From the NCBI GenBank assembly GCA_002296225.1, contig DBHR01000043.1, forward strand, positions 1 to 53,529: DNA of 53,529 bases, read 5' to 3'. The stretch is from Acidobacteria bacterium UBA823 (GTDB lineage Bacteria; Acidobacteriota; Vicinamibacteria; Vicinamibacterales; UBA823). The translations under genes and the position numbers were made by a program. The notes under the pieces were generated by a model. It worked only from the letters and a program-made list of their open reading frames with translations, was not told the origin of the DNA and ran no database searches. This document shows positions 49,766 to 53,529 of the stretch, piece after piece; position 1 is the stretch's first letter, and each line of letters starts with the position of its first letter.

Positions 49766-51151
49766 TCAGGCTTGCAGCCGCTTTATCTTTTCGATAAGCG
49801 TCGTACGCTTAAGGAGGAGGAGGTCGGCCGCCTGGCGCTTGTTGCCGCCAGACTTCTGAAGCGCTTGGCGGATGATCTCCCGCTCAACGTCATGAACGTA
49901 GCGCCTGAAGTCAATCCCATCGTCGGGAAACTTGACCTGCATGTTCACCACGGGATTCGTGGCTGTCCGAACTTCCGGCGGTAGATCGGCTACCTTGATC
50001 TGAGAACGTCCTTGGCTGAAGGTGAGCATCCGCTCGACGAGGTTCTCGAGCTGTCGGACGTTGCCCGGCCAGTCGTAGGCCATCAGCTGGCGCGTCGCCT
50101 CCTGCGAAAGCTCGACTGGTGCCCGCGGCGGGTGCAGGTTGCGGCTGAACCGCTCGAGAAAATGCTGCGCGAGGAATGGAATATCTTCGCGGCGATCCCG
50201 AAGCGCCGGGAGGGAAATCGGAATGACGTTCAGCCGATAGAATAGGTCCTTACGGAACGTGCCCTCCGCGACATGCTGTGCCAAGTCGGAGTTAGTCGCC
50301 GCGACGATCCGCACGTCGATCTTGACCTGCCGGGTACCACCGATTCGCTCCAGCTCGCGCTCCTGCAAGACGCGGAGGAGCTTAGCCTGGAGCGCCGAGC
50401 TCATCGTGGTGACCTCGTCGAGAAACAGGGTGCCCTTATGCGCCTGCTCGAGGCGACCTGGCCGGGATTCCACGGCGCCAGTGAACGCGCCCCGTACATG
50501 GCCGAATAATTCCGCTTCGAGCATCGTCTCGGGGATTGCGCTGCAATTAAGCGCGGCGAAGCGATGCGTTCGGCGCGGACTGTTGTGGTGAATGGCACGC
50601 GCGACGAGCTCTTTGCCGGTACCGGTCTCGCCGGTAATTAGCACTGTGCTATTGGTCGGCGAGACGATTTCGAGAAGCTGGAAGAGTTCGCGCATGACCT
50701 GGCTGTGGCCGACCAGTCCCTCGAAGCGGTAGCGCTCCTCGAGTTGCGAGCGGAGGTAAACGTTCTCACTCTTCAGTCGCTGCTGTTCGAGCGCAGCCTT
50801 GAGCCTGAACAGCAATCCGTCGAAATGGATTGGCTTTTGAATGTAATCAGCCGCGCCGATTTTGATTGCCTCGACCGCACCCTTGACCGTGCCGTAGCCA
50901 GTCACGACGATGCCGATGATTTTAGGGTAACGCTCGATTGCCGCTTCCAGCACCTGCGTGCCATCCGCGCCCGGCAGCCTCAAGTCCGTGATCAAGACGT
51001 CGAAGGCGAATTCGGATAGTTTCGCGAGCGCTTGCTCGCCATTCTCGGCCTGAGTCACCGCGTAGCCGTGGTCAGCTAGGCGCTCGGCCGTGGCCTCCCT
51101 CAGAGCTGCCTCGTCTTCAACGATCAGTAGATGTTTTTCATTTTCAGGCAT
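49766..51151 (-). CDS. Sigma-54-dependent response regulator (NtrC family)
   Basis: Activates sigma-54 promoters when phosphorylated, 461 residues. The receiver domain has the phospho-acceptor Asp56 (VLITDLRLPGADG) and the acidic pair EDE at 12-14. The AAA+ domain has GETGTGKELVARAIH (Walker A), GAFTGA in VRGAFTGAVESR (the sigma-54 contact loop) and FLDEVTTMS (Walker B). A Fis-type HTH closes it (GNKRQAADLLLLKRTTLIEKIKRL). No cognate kinase gene is adjacent within the window. A sigma-54-type promoter lies about 0.9 kb away upstream of fliA. Confidence 0.95.
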   Translation of the reverse strand: MPENEKHLLIVEDEAALREATAERLADHGYAVTQAENGEQALAKLSEFAFDVLITDLRLPGADGTQVLEAAIERYPKIIGIVVTGYGTVKGAVEAIKIGAADYIQKPIHFDGLLFRLKAALEQQRLKSENVYLRSQLEERYRFEGLVGHSQVMRELFQLLEIVSPTNSTVLITGETGTGKELVARAIHHNSPRRTHRFAALNCSAIPETMLEAELFGHVRGAFTGAVESRPGRLEQAHKGTLFLDEVTTMSSALQAKLLRVLQERELERIGGTRQVKIDVRIVAATNSDLAQHVAEGTFRKDLFYRLNVIPISLPALRDRREDIPFLAQHFLERFSRNLHPPRAPVELSQEATRQLMAYDWPGNVRQLENLVERMLTFSQGRSQIKVADLPPEVRTATNPVVNMQVKFPDDGIDFRRYVHDVEREIIRQALQKSGGNKRQAADLLLLKRTTLIEKIKRLQA

Positions 51152-51202
51152 TTAGCTAGGTGGCAGTATTTTGACGACACGTCGCCGGTAGGTCAAGGCT
51201 AG

Positions 51203-51303
51203 CGTTTGGGTTGCCTACAGACTCAGTGCCGCCAAGCCGATAGTCCTTGGGAACGCGGCAGAGCGCCGCGAGGGGATTGGCGTTGCGGGACTGGAACCCA
51301 ACG
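51203..51303 (+). ncRNA. Candidate structured leader RNA with pseudoknot
   Basis: Four helices can be drawn: CGT+TGGGTT (203-205, 207-212 of this 51-kb block) with AACCCA+ACG (295-303); CGCCAA (51230-51235) with TTGGCG (51277-51282); CGCGGC (51254-51259) with GCCGCG (51265-51270) around AGAGC; and AGTCC (51242-51246) with GGACT (51288-51292). The second and fourth cross, giving a pseudoknot. It ends 15 bases before the HTH gene start. It does not match riboswitches I know. This rests on hand pairing only. Confidence 0.35.
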
Positions 51304-51317
51304 TTGCAAACCTCTGC

Positions 51318-51551
51318 ATGCGAGCGACCAAGACCATGATTGTCGACCGAAAGACCATCTCGATCATGAAGGCCTGCGAGCTGGTGGGCGTCAGCCGGCG
51401 AACGATCTATAACTGGATCGCCAGCGGAAAAGTTAAATACGTTCGAACGGCTGGCGGCTCGGTTCGAATCTTTGTCGATACGCTCTGGCGAGATCCGGCC
51501 GGGGTACCGAAGGCCACGATTTGGCCTGAACCCGACCGTAAAGAGGCCTGA
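51318..51551 (+). CDS. Small helix-turn-helix DNA-binding protein (excisionase/MerR-like)
   Basis: A 77-residue protein with a clear HTH: ISIMKACELVGVSRRTIYNWIASGKVKYVRTAGGSVRIFVDTLWR. The pattern AxxxxGVSRxTIYxWIxxGKVxxxRTxGGxxRI is that of BldC/excisionase-type DNA-binding proteins. Starts at ATG 51318, 51336 or 51366 are all possible; none has a good ribosome site. No integrase or phage gene is nearby, so a chromosomal regulator is more likely than an excisionase. Confidence 0.8.
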   Translation: MRATKTMIVDRKTISIMKACELVGVSRRTIYNWIASGKVKYVRTAGGSVRIFVDTLWRDPAGVPKATIWPEPDRKEA

Positions 51552-51608
51552 GCAACGTGCTCAGTGCCTGCCCGTGCTCCAGACCCACATCTCTGACGAA
51601 GGACGCCT

Positions 51609-51821
51609 GTGGACGAGCTGACAGATCGCAGCCGGCTGTGGCACCGGCTGTACAACCAGCTCGGACTCATCCTCGCCAACGCTGAGCTTCTCGAAGAGAA
51701 AGCCACCGATCAAAGGACCCGATCGCGCGCAACGCAGGTCGTTGCGGGTGCGGTAGAGGCGTTCAGGATGGCTCGTGAGATTCGCTCCAAGCTGGAGCCT
51801 CCCACCGACGACTCGCCGTAG
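51609..51821 (+). CDS. Miniprotein resembling a histidine-kinase DHp helix pair
   Basis: A 70-residue helical protein. LWHRLYNQLGLILANAELLEE looks like the phosphoacceptor helix of sensor kinases (H-x-L/F-x-N-x-L-x-x-I-x-x-x-x-E-L-L). The second helix ATQVVAGAVEAFRMAREIRSKL completes a hairpin. No ATPase domain follows. GTG 51609 has GAAGGA a few bases upstream. It could be a phosphotransfer protein or a dominant partner for a receiver; the true role is unknown. It lies between the HTH gene and fliA on the same strand. Confidence 0.6.
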   Translation: MDELTDRSRLWHRLYNQLGLILANAELLEEKATDQRTRSRATQVVAGAVEAFRMAREIRSKLEPPTDDSP

Positions 51822-52067
51822 AGCTGACATCTTCTGTGCGAGCCGTAACGCTTGAGCCCGCTTTCTGAGCGCCAGGTGATATTAAATAATTGTCATTGAA
51901 TTGACGAAACGGCCATTATTATAGTCAAAAATTAAACTATTTTTGCCGGATTCTCGTCAAACCTTCACGGGTCTTCACGTTCCATCAGGCCAGTAACCCA
52001 TTTTTTTGGTTGAAGTTATGAGCAATTGTGCTTGATCTGTTTATTCGTTAAATATTCGCTTTCTAAG

Positions 52068-52084
52068 TTGGCATCACTGTTGCG
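52068..52084 (+). promoter_or_regulatory. Sigma-54-type promoter before fliA
   Basis: TTGGCATCACTGTTGCG fits the -24/-12 pattern: GG (52070-52071), ten bases, then GC (52082-52083). A transcript starting near 52095 would have about an 85-base leader before ATG 52181. The AT-rich 250 bases upstream (51840-52065) contain no gene and could hold activator sites. Confidence 0.6.
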
Positions 52085-52180
52085 GTGTTTTTCTGTGCCG
52101 CCACGGACGTCGATGTACGGCTGCCGATCCTTCAACGCCGCCGTATCAGTCGTGCCGCTGGGGCGTGGAGGGATTACGAC

Positions 52181-53110
52181 ATGCCGCAGCAGAGTGTCAC
52201 TTCCGGTCAGCGAGAGCGAATTGAGGCTGGTGTGCCGTTCGTCGAGGCGCTGGCCCGCCGCGTCGCGGCGTCAATGCCGCATTCGATTGACGTCGGGGAC
52301 CTGGTGCAGGATGGGATGATCGGTCTCATTGATGCCGCGCACCGGTTCGACGTGGGACGGGGCATCAAGTTTGAGACCTTCGCCGAGCGACGGGTTCGTG
52401 GAGCGATGATCGACGCACTGCGGCGAGACGCGTGGCCGCGCGGCATTCGTCGTGTCCGACGTGAGCTCGAAAAAGCGCGCGAATCCCTCCGACGCGAGTT
52501 GGACTGCGAACCATCACTCGCGGATCTGGCCGCGCGGGTCGGTCTTGATGAAGCCCGCCTCGAACAGACCATCGTGCGAATTAACACAATCGAGTCCACG
52601 TCGCCGCTGGCGACGTCCGAAAGCGTCGATAAGGTAAGCCTGCCGCTGGGCATGGTGCCTTCAAAACCACCATCGCCTGACCAGGCCTTGGAGCAGGGTG
52701 AGGTCAAGGGCCGAGTACGCGCCGCTATCGCGTCTCTACCGCCACGTGAGCGGAAGGTGATTGGGCTGTACTACTACCGCGAGGTCACAATGAAGCGGAT
52801 CGGAGAGGAGATTGGCGTAAACGAATCGCGTGTCTCGCAACTTCATGCCCGGGCGATTCAACGGTTGCGGGCGGCGCTTGCACAAGAGTTCGCATCCGAT
52901 GCCGAGGCCGCGGACGCACTTGGCGCAGTGCTTGTCAACATGCCAAAGCGCGCGACGCGAGCGAGCTCTCATACGGCTTCCCTTACCAAGGTGAGTGCGC
53001 GGCGAAGCGTCGTGCTGCCCTATGTGAAGCGACAAAGGTCGAAGTCAAGCCGGACGACTGAATCGGCAGCGGTGGTGGTGAGTGTGCCGCGCGCCGCAGC
53101 GGCACGATAG
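52181..53110 (+). CDS. fliA: FliA-type RNA polymerase sigma factor (sigma-28) with long C-terminal tail
   Basis: 309 residues from ATG 52181, which has GGAGGG eight bases upstream; the open frame goes back to 52085 but that part is not protein-like. Region 2 reads DLVQDGMIGLIDAAHRFDVGRGIKFETFAERRVRGAMIDALRRDAWPR, the FliA/WhiG pattern. Region 3 has LDCEPSLADLAARVGLDE. Region 4 has LPPRERKVIGLYYYREVTMKRIGEEIGVNESRVSQLHARAIQRLR. About 80 basic, Ser/Thr/Ala-rich residues follow, absent from ordinary FliA. It probably drives motility or other surface genes. Confidence 0.9.
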   Translation: MPQQSVTSGQRERIEAGVPFVEALARRVAASMPHSIDVGDLVQDGMIGLIDAAHRFDVGRGIKFETFAERRVRGAMIDALRRDAWPRGIRRVRRELEKARESLRRELDCEPSLADLAARVGLDEARLEQTIVRINTIESTSPLATSESVDKVSLPLGMVPSKPPSPDQALEQGEVKGRVRAAIASLPPRERKVIGLYYYREVTMKRIGEEIGVNESRVSQLHARAIQRLRAALAQEFASDAEAADALGAVLVNMPKRATRASSHTASLTKVSARRSVVLPYVKRQRSKSSRTTESAAVVVSVPRAAAAR

Positions 53111-53123
53111 GGACGGCCTTGGT

Positions 53124-53529
53124 TCAGGGCAGCACTTCTCGGGCAATCCGGACTAGATCGGCGAGCGGAAACGGCTTGAGGAGCCACCGGCAGCCGGTTT
53201 CTTCGAGGAACCGTTTGGTGGCCGTGTCGGCGACGTCCCCAGTCACGAAGATGAACCGCTTCCCAAGACTCGGCGCGATCTCAGCCGCTGCCAGGTAGAA
53301 TGCCTTGCCGTCCAGGCGTGGCATCTTCAGGTCACAGATCACGACGTCGTAGAGGTGCTCGCGTACGCGCCCCAGCGCTTCCTCGCCGTTGCCGGCGCGA
53401 TCGACACGGAAACCCACGTCGATGAGCTTCTCGGCCCATGCGGCTGCTAGAGCCGATTCGTCTTCCACGAGCAAGACGCCCGCGCCGCCACCGATGTCTT
53501 CCGGCTGCACGTTCGGCGCGGGCGCGGGC
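53124..53529 (-). CDS. Receiver domain, probably end of a larger protein (truncated)
   Basis: The frame is open to the window edge, with a Pro/Ala-rich stretch before VQPEDIGG. This looks like the linker before the C-terminal receiver of a hybrid histidine kinase. A free-standing 128-residue regulator starting at GTG 53510 is the alternative. The receiver has acidic residues EDE (16-18), phospho-acceptor Asp60 (VVICDLKMPRLDG), Thr in FVTGD and the Lys in LLKPF. It converges with fliA, 13 bases apart. Confidence 0.85.
   Translation of the reverse strand, partial: PAPAPNVQPEDIGGGAGVLLVEDESALAAAWAEKLIDVGFRVDRAGNGEEALGRVREHLYDVVICDLKMPRLDGKAFYLAAAEIAPSLGKRFIFVTGDVADTATKRFLEETGCRWLLKPFPLADLVRIAREVLP

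Noticed and set aside
51192..51317. c-di-GMP (GEMM) riboswitch suggested by GGGTTGCC at 51208
   Set aside because: The 5' GGCAAA-type and central GACGCAAAGCC segments are absent.
51460..51480. tRNA T-arm-like GGTTCGAATC
   Set aside because: It lies inside the HTH gene and no acceptor or anticodon stems can be drawn.
51318..51551. HTH protein as prophage excisionase
   Set aside because: No integrase, attachment site or phage genes in the area; the fold is common among chromosomal regulators.
52085..52180. Upstream start of FliA at 52085
   Set aside because: The extra 32 residues overlap the sigma-54 promoter region and the strong ribosome site points to ATG 52181.

Overview
The window looks like chromosomal DNA around the replication origin of a GC-rich, Gram-negative-type bacterium. 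Gene content (dnaA-dnaN-gyrB-gyrA on one side, rpmH-rnpA-yidD-yidC-jag-mnmE-mnmG-rsmG-parA-parB on the other, a split ATP synthase operon, Wzm/Wzt export, SurA-like chaperone, NtrC-type regulator) would fit Acidobacteriota (Vicinamibacteria-like) or a neighbouring phylum. That placement is an inference from gene content, not from a search.

Layout: (1) 1-6994, plus strand: the end of a TPR protein with a Lys/Arg-rich repeat, glmU, glmS, a low-GC patch with a possibly frameshifted small membrane ORF and a DUF454 protein, then a PcrA/UvrD helicase. (2) 7007-14349, minus strand: a tightly overlapping eleven-gene Mrp/Mbh-type cation/proton antiporter operon (E, F, G, DUF4040, MbhE-like, B, C, D, a second D-like subunit, a 75-residue membrane protein, a third NuoL-like subunit). 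(3) 14585-23392, minus strand: a lipoprotein, gyrA, gyrB, dnaN, dnaA, with no recF between dnaN and gyrB. (4) 23405-23924: probable oriC, with DnaA-box-like sites forming a palindrome, AT-rich DNA and a 13-bp direct repeat. (5) 23925-32891, plus strand: rpmH to parB, with two parS-like sites and a self-regulatory-looking promoter in front of parA. (6) 32944-33999: selD, encoding a selenophosphate synthetase that is itself a selenoprotein. An in-frame TGA sits exactly at the catalytic position and opens a 9-bp perfect hairpin that looks like a bacterial SECIS element. (7) 34138-40240: ATP synthase genes for b', b, delta, alpha, gamma, beta and epsilon, without a and c. (8) 40253-49222: polysaccharide ABC exporter, heptose-phosphate adenylyltransferase, mfd, a SurA-like isomerase, a NusG-like factor and dus. 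(9) 49392-53529: a basic conserved-looking protein, an NtrC-type activator, a small HTH protein, a tiny protein resembling a histidine-kinase dimerisation helix, a FliA-type sigma factor with a sigma-54-type promoter, and the end of a receiver-domain protein.

Transcription diverges from the origin, so most genes lie on the leading strand. The strongest unusual signals are the Sec-encoding selD with its hairpin, the paired parS-like sites beside an operator-like palindrome centred on the parA -10 box, the three-antiporter Mrp cluster, and the regulatory patch at 51.2-52.2 kb (possible pseudoknotted RNA, HTH protein, DHp-like miniprotein and sigma-54-to-sigma-28 wiring). I saw no tRNA, rRNA, CRISPR array, insertion sequence or prophage by eye.
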